Below are positions 51,595 to 63,043 of a DNA stretch of 64,000 bases, piece after piece (the first letter of the stretch is position 1; the number at the start of each line of letters is the position of its first letter). Source of the stretch: Alteromonas mediterranea DE (GTDB taxonomy: Bacteria; Pseudomonadota; Gammaproteobacteria; Enterobacterales; Alteromonadaceae); the NCBI RefSeq assembly GCF_000020585.3, contig NC_011138.3, forward strand, positions 2,752,924-2,816,923. The letters are read 5' to 3'. The notes below the pieces were generated by a model, which worked only from the letters and a program-made list of their open reading frames with translations, made no database searches and was not told the DNA's origin. The position numbers were made by a program, and so were the translations under genes.

Positions 51595-52440
51595 TTACCG
51601 TTCTATCTCTCGCACAACTTGCCCATAGGCTAATAACGCGAATAACCCTGTTCCGCCTACAATATTACCCATCAAGGTTGCACCAATTAAAGCGACAGTT
51701 TCAGCAACACTAATATGCCCTTGAAGCACGAGTAAAAAGAGCTCTGTTGAACCGGCAATTACGTGGGTAAAATTACCGATGGCGATAAGGTATGTGAAAA
51801 TGACAATCATCAACACTTGAGAATGTTTCACCGATGGCTTCATCCACACAATAGCGGCAATAATAAAACCTGAGGTTATGCCATAAGAAAACGCTTCTGA
51901 AACGCTGAATTCGGCGTAGTGTTGAGAAATGGCCGTCATTCCTTCCACCAGCTCGGGAGGTACAGCTTGCAAAGTATAACTGAATACCGCAGCCAAAAAT
52001 GTACCTACCATGTTAGCGGCAAACACAATCAGCCATAATCTTGCTATACAAAACGACATATTCACGGAAGGCTTGCTAAGAAGCGGTAAGATGACCGATA
52101 AGGTATTTTCAGTAAATAGCTGAAGCCGCCCCACTATTACTAAAACGAAACCTACGGTATAGCCCAAATTTTCTATTACGAACTGGTATTGGGAGTCTTT
52201 AAATAAGTGATGCAAGATCCCTTCAGCTAAAATGGAAAGCGATATGCCGATACCTGCCGCTACGCCTGACCACCATAAAGACATCATGGGTCGCTGAAGC
52301 TCTTCTAATCCCTCGCGATGCACAATGGCATAAAGAGAAACTGAATTTAAGCTTTGGTTGTCCCTTACATCTTGTTCTTCGGTATGGCTCAATGCCACGT
52401 CCTTTTCTCTTTTTTTTGATTGCTGCGATTTTTCAGCCAT
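51595..52440 (-). CDS. formate/nitrite transporter (FNT) family protein
   Basis: 281 aa from the ATG at 52440, preceded by GGAGGCATTG; an in-frame ATG at 52455 would put that ribosome site inside the coding region and is less likely. Six hydrophobic helices; NMVGTFLAAVFSY and a GNFTHVIAGSTELFL loop fit the FNT pentameric channel fold, of the YfdC-like branch. A long charged N-terminal tail (about 45 residues, many K and E) is extra. Substrate not visible. Confidence 0.85.
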   Translation of the reverse strand: MAEKSQQSKKREKDVALSHTEEQDVRDNQSLNSVSLYAIVHREGLEELQRPMMSLWWSGVAAGIGISLSILAEGILHHLFKDSQYQFVIENLGYTVGFVLVIVGRLQLFTENTLSVILPLLSKPSVNMSFCIARLWLIVFAANMVGTFLAAVFSYTLQAVPPELVEGMTAISQHYAEFSVSEAFSYGITSGFIIAAIVWMKPSVKHSQVLMIVIFTYLIAIGNFTHVIAGSTELFLLVLQGHISVAETVALIGATLMGNIVGGTGLFALLAYGQVVREIER

Positions 52441-52764
52441 CAATGCCTCCAGCATAGTCCAGTAGGCTCACGCCCTACATTAAATCAGTATAAACTGGTA
52501 CGTGTGGCGCCCTACATTTCGGTCACATTCACCTGCATTGCCTTTGCGTATTAAAATCAATACCAAGGTACAAGACACGAAACCTTAAATTAAAAAACAA
52601 TGCGTTTTTGCTCGTGTATCATCCGCGGTCGTAATTATCAGGATTTGTTTTTTACTTATCCGATTACAACTTTGGTAAACATCGAACGCTTTACCATTTT
52701 AAGTATTAGCGGTAAGCGCACTTTCTTACATCACTTGTCCACTCACAAACCACGTTGTTTCTGT

Positions 52765-54903
52765 ATGAAAAAAAGCCACTCACTATCTTCTAAGCTTATG
52801 TCTGTTGTCGGCATGCTTTTTGTTTTAATCGCTCTGGTATTCATTGGTGTCAGCTATGCTTTGCTTGACCGCACAGAAAGCGAAATAGGACAGCATGTTA
52901 ATACCGAAGTCGTCAGTCAAATACAGAAAACAGTATCTGCAAAAGCGTCTCAATATGCGGCGCAAACGGAAGCCTTAATAAACAGTGCCCATTTTCTACC
53001 TTACACGTTGGCGAGCCAGTTAAGCGCGAGTATTGAAGCGAGCGACGATCTATCGCTAAGTCGCGAACAAACGCAACGTCTAGTGAAAAGTGTGTTGAAT
53101 ACCGGCACAACGTCTAGCATGTACGCTCAGTTCGAAACTAACTTATTTGATGGAAACGCTGAAGCCAACAAAACCGGTAAGATACATTCAACGCCCGGGA
53201 CAGGAAGCTTTGAAGTTTATTTTATTCGCGGTAATAACGGCTTGGCGGAGCAGATCCCGATTACTGACCCAGAGTTAAAACACGACACAAGGTTAGATGA
53301 GTTTGGGTTTCGAGCAGCAGAATGGTATTTGTGCAATAAGGAAACCCGTAAGCCGTGCGTATCTAACCCCTATCAATACGAAATTCGCGAGGGCTATACG
53401 GAATTAATGACCAGCTTGACCGTACCGGTTATAGCCAATAATCAATTTCGTGGCGTGCTAGGTACTGACCTTAACCTGCCAATTATTCAAAAGCGTGCAG
53501 AAAACCTTAAAGCGTCGCTTTACAACGGTAATGCAGAAGTTTATGTAATAAGCCAAAATGGCTTAGTGGTTGCCGCTACTAACGCGACAAGCAAACTCGC
53601 TCGTCCTTTTTCCGAGGTATTTGCTGACAAAGCCAAATCTGAAACATTGCTAAGTGCCAATAAACAAGCAGGGCTTCTTGAAAACGACGGGATGCTCTAT
53701 GTATCAGAAGATATTGATTTAGACTTAGCTGGTGTGAAGTGGAAAATGATTGTCGGTGTCAGTAAAGCCCATGCCATGGCCCCTGTCACATCTCTTGAAA
53801 CCATGATTTCGACTGCCGTGACTTCGCTATTAACGACTCAATTTATTGTTGCTGTGGTGTGCACGGTAATTGCGCTTGTTTTGGTCTTTTTATTTACGAA
53901 AAGTATTATTCAACCTGTGCGACAGGTGGCAGCGCGAATGGAAGAACTCGCTGGCCAAGGTGGTGACCTTACTCAAGATATTCACGTTCATTCTCACGCA
54001 GAGCTCATTCAACTAAGCGAAGCGTTTAATCACTTCAAAGAAAGCGTGCGTGAAATGTTAGATCAAGCCAAGCAATCGTGTTCACACGTCATTGAGCAAA
54101 GCGGAGAAACACAGGCGCACACGCAGAGCACTAATGAACTAATACAAGTTCAACAAGCGGAAATAGACAGCGTGGTGACCGCCATAACGGAAATGTCGCA
54201 AACTGCACAGGAAGTGGCAAGGACGGCTGCAGATGCGGCCAATAATGCAGACAACGCTACCGATTCGGTAAAACAGACAGAAACGGAAATCTCTGAAGCA
54301 ACACGCTCGGTGGTTGACCTATCGCAAGAAATGCAAAACGCGTCAACAGCAGTGCAAGCCGTTTCTCAGCGTAGTGCAGATATTAAAAAGATACTCGACG
54401 TTATTGGTGCTATTGCGGATCAAACCAACCTATTGGCACTCAACGCGGCCATTGAGGCGGCTCGGGCAGGAGACAACGGTCGCGGGTTTAGCGTGGTTGC
54501 TGACGAAGTACGCTCTCTCGCCTCTAAAACGGCAGAGTCTGTAGAGGAAATTGGCAATGTAATAACGGCCCTTCAAGGCGAAGTTGACCATACGGTAGAG
54601 ACTATCTACTCAGGTAGCCAAAAAGCCAATGATGCATCTCATCGCTCGCAGTCTGCACTCGATAAAATGCAAACTACCGTACTTCAAATCGGTGAAATTA
54701 GCGAACGCATGACACAAATGGCTGCAGCTGCAGAAGAGCAAAGCCAGGTTAGCGAGGAGTTAAACAGAAACATGGTGGTGATTGGTAACGCCACGTCTGA
54801 AGTTGCAACCAACTCAGAAGCATCAGCGGCTAGCTCAAAGGCTATAAACAACGCAGTCAGTAAATTAGCAGCGCTTCTTGCAAAACTCAAAACGCATCAA
54901 TAG
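52765..54903 (+). CDS. methyl-accepting chemotaxis protein (Cache-type sensor)
   Basis: 712 aa from the ATG at 52765; a longer frame to 52600 adds no signal-like part. TM1 is about 12-33 ([22 protein letters not shown]). The periplasmic sensor (about 35-355) has the double-Cache pattern with [19 protein letters not shown] and [26 protein letters not shown]2 about 357-380 is followed by a HAMP linker, then the signalling coiled coil whose hairpin tip has [20 protein letters not shown] (near 546). Two cysteines in the sensor could form a disulfide. Ligand unknown. Confidence 0.93.
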   Translation: MKKSHSLSSKLMSVVGMLFVLIALVFIGVSYALLDRTESEIGQHVNTEVVSQIQKTVSAKASQYAAQTEALINSAHFLPYTLASQLSASIEASDDLSLSREQTQRLVKSVLNTGTTSSMYAQFETNLFDGNAEANKTGKIHSTPGTGSFEVYFIRGNNGLAEQIPITDPELKHDTRLDEFGFRAAEWYLCNKETRKPCVSNPYQYEIREGYTELMTSLTVPVIANNQFRGVLGTDLNLPIIQKRAENLKASLYNGNAEVYVISQNGLVVAATNATSKLARPFSEVFADKAKSETLLSANKQAGLLENDGMLYVSEDIDLDLAGVKWKMIVGVSKAHAMAPVTSLETMISTAVTSLLTTQFIVAVVCTVIALVLVFLFTKSIIQPVRQVAARMEELAGQGGDLTQDIHVHSHAELIQLSEAFNHFKESVREMLDQAKQSCSHVIEQSGETQAHTQSTNELIQVQQAEIDSVVTAITEMSQTAQEVARTAADAANNADNATDSVKQTETEISEATRSVVDLSQEMQNASTAVQAVSQRSADIKKILDVIGAIADQTNLLALNAAIEAARAGDNGRGFSVVADEVRSLASKTAESVEEIGNVITALQGEVDHTVETIYSGSQKANDASHRSQSALDKMQTTVLQIGEISERMTQMAAAAEEQSQVSEELNRNMVVIGNATSEVATNSEASAASSKAINNAVSKLAALLAKLKTHQ

Positions 54904-54922
54904 CACACAACATTGCTACTAC

Positions 54923-54956
54923 GGCCCGTATGAACACTTTTCATACGGGCCTTTTT
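54923..54956 (+). terminator. rho-independent terminator of the chemoreceptor gene
   Basis: GGCCCGTATGAA, loop CACTT, TTCATACGGGCC and TTTTT, directly after the MCP stop codon. It also serves the convergent M16 gene in part (the minus strand has no long T-run). Confidence 0.9.
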
Positions 54957-54993
54957 ATTAATAGCAGCCTTGTTTTAGTCAGTTCAGTTGGTT

Positions 54994-57885
54994 TTACGGG
55001 TTAAGCAATACTGGCGTGCCAAGGCCCAGCGCTTCTAAGCGTTTAAACTGTGTCGCTTTATCCCCTACAACTAGGTAAATCATTTTACCTGGGTGTACGT
55101 AAGCGTTGTACAGGCGCTTTACGTCGTCTACTGTTAGCGCTTTTACTTCTGCCTGCTGCTGTAGTACGTAGTCGTTAGGTAACCCAATATCACTTATTTC
55201 ATCTACCATATTCAACTTTGCCCCGAGTGTCTCAAAGGCACGCGCACCAGATTTCAATGTGAATCCTTTCGTAACCTCAAGATCTTCACTTGAATACCCG
55301 TTGCCGTATGAAAGCAAAATATCTTGTATAGCCTGTGTCGCTTCTAAAGTTACATTCGAACGCACTGCACTTTTTATAATAAATTCACCGGTATACTGGT
55401 CGCTTGAAAACGATGAACGAATACCATAGGTGTAGCCCTTGTTCTCACGCAGTTCTTGCATCAGTTGTGAAGCGAAGCCGCCGCCTCCTAAACGGTAATT
55501 CATCACGCTGGCCAGATAGGCATCACTGTGCGTCGCTTTAGGGCCTGCATGGCCAAAATACAAAACAGACTGCTTGGCATCCGGTACGTCATAGAAAAAT
55601 AATTGAGACGTTTCAGGTAAAGATGGCTCTGAAACGATGGGAAGCGATACCTTTTTCGGTACCCAAGCACTATTTAGCGTAACTAATGCCTGTTTAACGT
55701 CTGACGGCTCGATATCGCCCACCACATGAAACTTAGCTACAGATGGGGAAATATTGTTCCTGTAAAAAGCCTTAACGTCATCGAGGCTGATGGCCGTGAC
55801 ACTTTCCTTTTCACCCAGCGGGGTCTGCGCGAACGGATGTGCGTTACCGTAAAGCAGCGCTTTAAATTCTGCCGCAGCAATGGCATTTGGGTTGGCCTTA
55901 ATTTGCTCAATTTGATTAATTACATCGTCTTTGGCAAGTGCAAACTCTGCTTCATCAAAGCGAGGCGAGAGCAATACTTCAGTAACAAGCGCCATTAGCG
56001 CATCGTAATGCTTAGACAGTACCGAGCCGCTAATTGTTACTGCCGTTTCCGATGCATTCGTTTGAAGAGTGGCGCCTAAAAGCTGTATTTCCTGTTCTAA
56101 CTGCTTTGGTGTTTTCGTTGCCGTTCCCTTAAGTAAAAGTTCTGCTAATAAGTTAGCTGTGCCTGCTTTTCCTGCTGGGTCGAGCAGCATTCCACCATCG
56201 AGTTTTATTTCAAAAGCCACTAACGGCACTTCGTCATTTGAAATACCGGCTATATCAATGCCAGATGACAAGGTGCTTTGCCATACTTGTGGCGGCGTAA
56301 CCTCTATACTCGCTCCATAAGCAGGCTCTTTTGCTCTATCAAAGGAGGAAGGCGTACGCTCATAGTCAGCAGCAATTGATGCATCAAACGCCTCTTCTGC
56401 ACCTTCAACGATTAATTCTTCAACCACGTTAGCTTTTGTTGACCCGGCAAGAACAAGTTCCTTATTGCCTTTAGGTACAAAACTAGAGGCGACATAAGGC
56501 TTGTCTTTAAGATAGGTGCGATATACACGCATTACATCGTCTTGTGAAACACCTAGAATTTTTTTGACGTCTTGGCTGATAAAAGCCGCGTTTCCCGCAA
56601 AAATTTCGTACTGTGCAAGCTGAAAGCCTTTTCCTAACACACTAGAAAGCCCTTGATAGAATTCGGTTTCCTGCCCCGCTTTAATGCGCGCAAGGTCTTC
56701 AGGTGCAATACCCTCTTTCTCAAAACGCGCAAATGCTTCTTCAATGCCTGCATATACTGCATTTAAATCAACGCCATTAAATGCCATGACCTGAAGCTGT
56801 AGCTGCCCCGCTAATTCTGCATCGTAACCATAAAGATAAAGGTTACTGGTGAGTTTTTTCTCATCAATAAGTACTTTGTTTAACGGCGCGTTTTTACCTT
56901 CGCTTAGATATTGAGAAAGCACCTGAAGCGCGTAGTAGTCGTCGTGGTACTGGGGAACCGTGGGCCAAACCATGGTAAGCATAGGTGCTTGAGCAAAGTT
57001 ATCGATATGGAAGCGTTTGACTGTTTCATCTAACTTTGCTGGCTGGGTTGCAAGTTTAGGAATTGTTTCTCCCGCCGGTATTTCAGCGAAATACTTTTTA
57101 ACCCAAGACTTTGTTTGTGCAACATCGATATCCCCCGCGATGGTTAACACCACATTATTTGGTACATACCATGTATTGAAAAACGCTTTAACATCGGCAA
57201 GCGTTGCATTTTGAAGGTCGTCTAACGACCCTATTACCTGCCAACTGTATGGATGCCCGGCTGGGTACAAGTTTTTGTCGATGACATACTGGTTGTGTCC
57301 GTAGGCGCGATTATCTACGCGTTGACGTTTTTCGTTTTTCACCACCTGCTTTTCTTTCGCTAGCACGGGGTCTGTTACCGTATTAATAAAGAAGCCTAAT
57401 TTGTCAGCTTCAGCCCAAATCATTTTTTCCAACGCATCGATAGGTACAGTTTGATAATAATTAGTGCTGTCTCGGCTTGTTGAGCCATTCGCCCCTGAAC
57501 CTCCAATACGGGCACTGAGCTTATCAAGCCCGCCTTTACCTAAGTTTTCAGATTCTAAGAAAAGGAGATGTTCAAACAGATGCGCAAACCCCGTGCGGCC
57601 CTCTTTCTCCCTTGCTGAGCCCACGTGTGCAGTCAGTGCCACCGCGGCGACAGGGTCAGACCTATCTACGTGTAGCAACACGGTTAGCCCGTTTTCTAGC
57701 GTAAAGCGTTCATACTCTACATTGAACGAGGACGCGCGCTTGTTAACGGTTTGAGACGCTGATAGTGAGGCTGCTTGTGTGTTGAGGGCAGGCTTGCCGC
57801 TGTTAGTGCAACCTATGGAGATTGCACTTAACGCCATAACAGCAACGGCATTACACATTCGCGTTCGTTTGAATGTTTTGAGCAT
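54994..57885 (-). CDS. M16 family zinc metallopeptidase, lipoprotein
   Basis: 963 aa, the double M16 module length. N-terminal signal with lipobox SIGC (MALSAISIGC, about 17-26), so probably anchored in the periplasm. The active first half has the inverted zinc motif HLFEH (about 100) with a later glutamate in KNEKRQR; the second half, lacking HxxEH, is the inactive partner, as in pitrilysin-like enzymes. Substrate unknown; degradation of peptides in the periplasm is likely. Start uncertain between residues 1 and 10. Confidence 0.9.
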   Translation of the reverse strand: MLKTFKRTRMCNAVAVMALSAISIGCTNSGKPALNTQAASLSASQTVNKRASSFNVEYERFTLENGLTVLLHVDRSDPVAAVALTAHVGSAREKEGRTGFAHLFEHLLFLESENLGKGGLDKLSARIGGSGANGSTSRDSTNYYQTVPIDALEKMIWAEADKLGFFINTVTDPVLAKEKQVVKNEKRQRVDNRAYGHNQYVIDKNLYPAGHPYSWQVIGSLDDLQNATLADVKAFFNTWYVPNNVVLTIAGDIDVAQTKSWVKKYFAEIPAGETIPKLATQPAKLDETVKRFHIDNFAQAPMLTMVWPTVPQYHDDYYALQVLSQYLSEGKNAPLNKVLIDEKKLTSNLYLYGYDAELAGQLQLQVMAFNGVDLNAVYAGIEEAFARFEKEGIAPEDLARIKAGQETEFYQGLSSVLGKGFQLAQYEIFAGNAAFISQDVKKILGVSQDDVMRVYRTYLKDKPYVASSFVPKGNKELVLAGSTKANVVEELIVEGAEEAFDASIAADYERTPSSFDRAKEPAYGASIEVTPPQVWQSTLSSGIDIAGISNDEVPLVAFEIKLDGGMLLDPAGKAGTANLLAELLLKGTATKTPKQLEQEIQLLGATLQTNASETAVTISGSVLSKHYDALMALVTEVLLSPRFDEAEFALAKDDVINQIEQIKANPNAIAAAEFKALLYGNAHPFAQTPLGEKESVTAISLDDVKAFYRNNISPSVAKFHVVGDIEPSDVKQALVTLNSAWVPKKVSLPIVSEPSLPETSQLFFYDVPDAKQSVLYFGHAGPKATHSDAYLASVMNYRLGGGGFASQLMQELRENKGYTYGIRSSFSSDQYTGEFIIKSAVRSNVTLEATQAIQDILLSYGNGYSSEDLEVTKGFTLKSGARAFETLGAKLNMVDEISDIGLPNDYVLQQQAEVKALTVDDVKRLYNAYVHPGKMIYLVVGDKATQFKRLEALGLGTPVLLNP

Positions 57886-58609
57886 GGTTCTTAATCTTCG
57901 CTAATTAAAAGACGTAACAAGTACCACAAGCACACAGTGAGCGCTACGGCATTCCCTATCCCTCATCATTTGTTTTGCACTAATAGCATTTGAAGCGTTG
58001 GCAGAAACCTCTCAAATTAGCAATTTAAGTACATGATTTTTAATATATTTATAAGTAAGTACAACAAGCGAAAACGAAACTTTTTGTAGTGGACCCGACC
58101 ACTTTTCGACACAGTTAGTTACATTTTCCCCATCGCAATGTTGAACGAACTGATTAGATTTATATCTGCACCTGTTACAAGAGATTGTCAAAGGGCACTG
58201 GCGACCTTTACATGCGTTCATTTTCCCGGCAGTGAAACGCTGGTCAGATCTGTAAAAATAGCCGCTGTTGAGCGGCGGATAAAAATGTAGAGGTACTACA
58301 CGATAACTTAAATATTACAATTCATACGACTGTACAAGCGTGTATATCCCACACTCCCTTCTATCCATAACCCCCACAAAATACACTAAGCCATTGATTA
58401 TATGAAATTTTAACTTCTTATTAATTACTCAAACAAAAAGAATATCATACGATTAAGTAAGAGACGGTTTACACACTTTGTAACCAAGTGTCACATATTT
58501 CGCATATTCCCCTATTGCAACTTTAGTATGAGGAGTGCTATTGATAAATCTGCAACAAATAGTGTTGCCGAAACACACAACAAGTAAAATGGATAATAAG
58601 GAAATAACA
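57886..58609. other. long intergenic region between M16 and TonB-receptor genes
   Basis: About 720 bp, AT-rich, between divergent genes. Seen in it: a small AGTGG/CCACT hairpin (58088-58103), a FadR-like 17-mer (58238-58254) and a GCCGCT/AGCGGC hairpin (58261-58276). A 69-codon minus-strand frame (58012-58221) lacks coding character. The TonB-receptor ribosome site is AAGGAAAT. Confidence 0.5.
58238..58254. promoter_or_regulatory. weak FadR-like site upstream of the large TonB receptor
   Basis: CGCTGGTCAGATCTGTA matches the FadR consensus at 11 of 16 defined positions, with the CTGGTCNGA core perfect. It is about 355 bp upstream of the start codon, far for an operator. Low confidence. Confidence 0.22.
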
Positions 58610-61204
58610 ATGAAACAAGGTCGTAAAGTAAGTGCTATAGCAGTGGGATTAGCGCTTGCAGGAATTACCTCACTAAGCCCAGTGCATGCACAACAAGCTG
58701 ACGAAGAAGCAGCGAACCTTGAACGAATTGCAGTAACGGGCTCTCGCATTAAACGCACAGATATGGAAGGTCCCTCTCCTATTCAGTCAATTGACGCCAC
58801 AATGATTGAAGGCATGGGCTATGAAAACCTTCAGCAACTATTAGAAAGAATGCCCGCTACCGGGGCAGGTACTTTCTCAACACGTAACAATAGCCAAGAC
58901 TCAACCGCTAACGGCGCAGCAGCTGTATCGCTTCGAGGTATGGGGCCAGATGCAACGCTAGTGCTTATTAACGGTCGCCGAGTAGCAATCAGCGCGTTTG
59001 CAGAAAGTATCACTAACTCATTTGTTGATATTAACTCTATCCCGGTATCAGCCATTGAGCGCATTGATATTCTAAAGGACGGCGCCTCGGCTATTTATGG
59101 CTCAGATGCGGTTGCGGGTGTAGTAAACGTAGTACTTAAAAAAGATTATGAAGGTCTAGAGATCAATGCAGGCTACGGCGGCACAACAGGCCCTAGTTAC
59201 GATGAAACCACAGCAAGCATTTTGTGGGGTTCGCAAAGCGAGAAAAGCAGTGCCACTGTTATTATCGACTATTTCAATAACAGCACCCTAGGAGCTGACG
59301 AAATGGGTCGCTTCGGTACAGCAAACCAATCGCCTTACGGCGGCATGGATTTTCGCTCATCACGTGGGTACCCGGGTTATTTTTATGTTGATGGCGTAAA
59401 AACTATCGACCCAGACTGCCCGGAAGATAGCGCCACTGCGTCTGGTAGTTGTTTATTCGACTACGGCCCGTTTGGTTTAACGATTCCAGCCTCTGAGCGC
59501 GTAGGCTTTATCGGTCAATTCGACTATAAAATTGGCGATGAAACTACCGCGTTTATGGAAGTTGCTATGCAGCACAATACGTCTGAAGCAGGCGGTGCAG
59601 CAACGCCCCTTGACGAAGACGCAGGCTTGACAGTTCCGGGCACTCACCCTGATAACCCTTTCGGACAAGACATTGAAATAGGTCGCTACCGCCCTGTGGA
59701 TGCTGGCGCTCGCCGTTGGGATATTGAGTCAGACACCCTTCGATTAGTCGCAGGTTTACGCGGTACGTTTAACGACTACGACTGGGAAGCGTCGGTTCAA
59801 AAAGGCCGCAGCCGTTCAGAGCAAAGCGGTGACCAATCGCAAGGTTGGGTTCGCGTTGATTGGCTACAAGAGCAAATTGATCTTGGCAACTACAATCCCT
59901 TTGGCGGCGTAACTAATCCTCAAAGCGTAATTGACGAAATTACGACCAGCCTAGTGCGTCGTGGTGAATCGCGCATGACCAGTGTTGATGCGCATATCAC
60001 GGGCGAAGCGTTTGATTTTGGCGATGATGTCGTCATGATGGCGGCGGGTGTTGAATACCGTGAAGAGCAAGTGTCTGACGTTCCAGACGTTCAGTTCCAA
60101 CGCGGTCTGATCTTTGGTACTGAGTCAGTATCAGCTTCAGCAGAACGCGATCAGTACGCAGCATATTTAGAGCTTTCAATTCCTTTGGCTGAAGAGCTAG
60201 AGCTACAGCTTGCAGGCCGTTACGACCACTACAGCGACTTTGGCAGCACGACTAACCCTAAAATTGCGTTACGTTGGGCACCAAGCGATGAAGTTACGGT
60301 TCGCGGTTCATGGGCCCAAGGCTTTAGAGCGCCTTCGCTTGCACAAGTGGGTTTAGGCCCATCACAGAAAAGCGTATTCTTTGTTGATCAATACCGCTGT
60401 CAAGCAACAGGTCAAGACTGTGAATCATTGGATTACAACATCGAGTTTGCGGGTAACCCTAATCTAGATGCAGAAGAATCAGAGTCATGGAACGTGGGCG
60501 TGATCTATGCGCCTATTCAAGAACTGGGCCTAAGCATCGACGTGTGGAGTATTACTCAAGATAACAAAATTGACGAACAGCAATTTGGTTTGGTTTACGA
60601 CGCTGAGTGTAATAACCAGGACAGCACAATCTGTGTACGTCTAGACCCACAACAGGGTGAGTCGCTAGGTGTTATCCAGAAGATATTTAACACTTACCAA
60701 AACGTATCGTCACAAAAAGCCTCAGGTGTTGATTTCAGCGCTAATTACAGCATGGAACTACAAGAGTACGGCAACGTACGCTTCAACCTAGATTGGTCTT
60801 ACATGAACGAGTTTGAAAAAGACGGTCTAGAGTATACGGGCGAATACGGTTACCCAGAGCACCGCTGGTTGTTTGGTACAACGTGGTCGAAAGGCGCGTT
60901 TGATGCCAATTTAAACATCAGCTTTATTGGGGAGTTTGAAGACACCCCTGATATCGACTTCGACGGTGTATTAGATTTTGAAGAAAATACCTCTAGAACC
61001 GTGGATTCTCAAATGCTGGTAGACCTTCAGTTTGGTTACAACTACAGCGATAACCTTCGCCTAGTGATTGGTTCTAACAACTTGCTAGATGAAGAGCCGC
61101 CGTTTGCAATCGGTAACGGCGATAGCGACCTTTATGGTTATGTTGGCAGCGTACACAACCCGCGTGGCCGCTTTGTTTACTCTAAACTAACTTACCGCTT
61201 CTAA
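58610..61204 (+). CDS. TonB-dependent receptor, large outer-membrane type
   Basis: 864 aa from the ATG at 58610 (AAGGAAAT ahead); the longer frame to 58535 adds 25 residues without a signal character. Signal peptide: VSAIAVGLALAGITSLSPVHA. TonB-box-type RIAVTGSRI; plug with GMGPDATLVLINGRRVAISA, IERIDILKDGASAIYGSDAVAGVVN; barrel ends in the aromatic LTYRF. This is the common Alteromonadales/Xanthomonadales TonB receptor type, importing oligosaccharides, siderophores or other large substrates; the substrate cannot be read here. Terminator follows. Confidence 0.92.
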   Translation: MKQGRKVSAIAVGLALAGITSLSPVHAQQADEEAANLERIAVTGSRIKRTDMEGPSPIQSIDATMIEGMGYENLQQLLERMPATGAGTFSTRNNSQDSTANGAAAVSLRGMGPDATLVLINGRRVAISAFAESITNSFVDINSIPVSAIERIDILKDGASAIYGSDAVAGVVNVVLKKDYEGLEINAGYGGTTGPSYDETTASILWGSQSEKSSATVIIDYFNNSTLGADEMGRFGTANQSPYGGMDFRSSRGYPGYFYVDGVKTIDPDCPEDSATASGSCLFDYGPFGLTIPASERVGFIGQFDYKIGDETTAFMEVAMQHNTSEAGGAATPLDEDAGLTVPGTHPDNPFGQDIEIGRYRPVDAGARRWDIESDTLRLVAGLRGTFNDYDWEASVQKGRSRSEQSGDQSQGWVRVDWLQEQIDLGNYNPFGGVTNPQSVIDEITTSLVRRGESRMTSVDAHITGEAFDFGDDVVMMAAGVEYREEQVSDVPDVQFQRGLIFGTESVSASAERDQYAAYLELSIPLAEELELQLAGRYDHYSDFGSTTNPKIALRWAPSDEVTVRGSWAQGFRAPSLAQVGLGPSQKSVFFVDQYRCQATGQDCESLDYNIEFAGNPNLDAEESESWNVGVIYAPIQELGLSIDVWSITQDNKIDEQQFGLVYDAECNNQDSTICVRLDPQQGESLGVIQKIFNTYQNVSSQKASGVDFSANYSMELQEYGNVRFNLDWSYMNEFEKDGLEYTGEYGYPEHRWLFGTTWSKGAFDANLNISFIGEFEDTPDIDFDGVLDFEENTSRTVDSQMLVDLQFGYNYSDNLRLVIGSNNLLDEEPPFAIGNGDSDLYGYVGSVHNPRGRFVYSKLTYRF

Positions 61205-61220
61205 AAGTAGCTAAAACGAC

Positions 61221-61258
61221 AAAGCCCTCAATGCATTTAATATGCATCGAGGGCTTTT
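61221..61258 (+). terminator. rho-independent terminator of the TonB receptor gene
   Basis: AAAGCCCTC ... ATGCAT, loop, ATGCAT ... GAGGGCTTT then TTT: imperfect 16-bp stem 17 nt past the stop. Confidence 0.87.
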
Positions 61259-61444
61259 TATTTGTGTTGTTGAATGAATGTTTAAAAAAACAGATATTCA
61301 AAAAGGTACCTCTTTGCTGACGAAAACACTATATCTATAAAAATTAGAAAAAAGACCTGTTCTCTATACCTGATTATCGAATATTGCTAACTATGCGTTT
61401 GTATGAAAAATTACTCGAACCACCGACTATTTAGCGTTAACCAT

Positions 61445-61468
61445 AAAAAATGCCAGCTAAGCCGGCAT
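61445..61468 (-). terminator. rho-independent terminator of the MAPEG gene
   Basis: Minus strand ATGCCGGC, loop TTA, GCTGGCAT, then TTTTT, with one G-U pair. It is about 38 nt past the stop at 61506. Confidence 0.8.
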
Positions 61469-61505
61469 TATCTCTTTATAAGCTTTCACTTCAACGACCT
61501 TGAGT

Positions 61506-61901
61506 TTACATGCCAAAGTGGATAAGTATTAAATTACCGACCGCAGCACAAAGCATTGCCAAAAAGGTAAGAATCATGCCCGTAAAGCGCTGCCAGCTAA
61601 CGCCAGAGTGGCGACCTAGCCCGTAAGCATGCAAAGCACGTCCAAACAGTAACGCGCTGCCTAGGGCATGTACGGCCCAAATTTGGCCGGTGTTTGCTTC
61701 GAAACACGCGATCATAATAAGCGTAATAGGTACGTATTCGCTAAAATTGCCATGGGCTCTAGCTAAGCGACTGAGATCTTCATGACCACCATCGCCAATG
61801 CCCACTTGGTGTCGACGTCTGGCACCAATGACTAAAAACGATAAATACAGGTAGCAAATACCCAGTAAGCTGGCGTAAAACGCCGTGATTGGCAAAACCA
61901 T
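61506..61901 (-). CDS. MAPEG family membrane protein
   Basis: 131 aa with four hydrophobic segments and the MAPEG pattern DLSRLARAHGNFSEYVPITL and LLFGRALHAYGL. It resembles E. coli YecN. MAPEG proteins in eukaryotes use glutathione on lipids and eicosanoids; the bacterial role is not known. Confidence 0.9.
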   Translation of the reverse strand: MVLPITAFYASLLGICYLYLSFLVIGARRRHQVGIGDGGHEDLSRLARAHGNFSEYVPITLIMIACFEANTGQIWAVHALGSALLFGRALHAYGLGRHSGVSWQRFTGMILTFLAMLCAAVGNLILIHFGM

Positions 61902-62008
61902 GGTCTACTCCACATGTTATAGTTATATCGCGTTGCGTTAATCTGCGCATGTCTTCTCATAGCATCAAAAGACATTAAACGTTATCCGCTAATAAGTTAC
62001 AAGCAACA

Positions 62009-62033
62009 AAAAAGGCCGCACAAGCGACCTTTT
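62009..62033 (-). terminator. rho-independent terminator of adk
   Basis: Minus strand AAAAGGTCGC, loop TTGT, GCGGCCTTTT and TT, with one U-G pair, 18 nt past the adk stop. Confidence 0.85.
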
Positions 62034-62050
62034 ATAAACGTTGTTAGTGA

Positions 62051-63043
<993 letters not shown>

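Larger units (their letters stand above)
61205..61505. other. intergenic region between TonB receptor and MAPEG gene
   Basis: About 300 bp between convergent genes. It contains the terminators at 61221-61258 and 61445-61468 and otherwise nothing recognised. Confidence 0.5.

Noticed and set aside
58012..58221. Possible small gene in the M16-TonB intergenic region
   Set aside because: Cysteine- and lysine-rich with no clear ribosome site or coding pattern; most likely chance.
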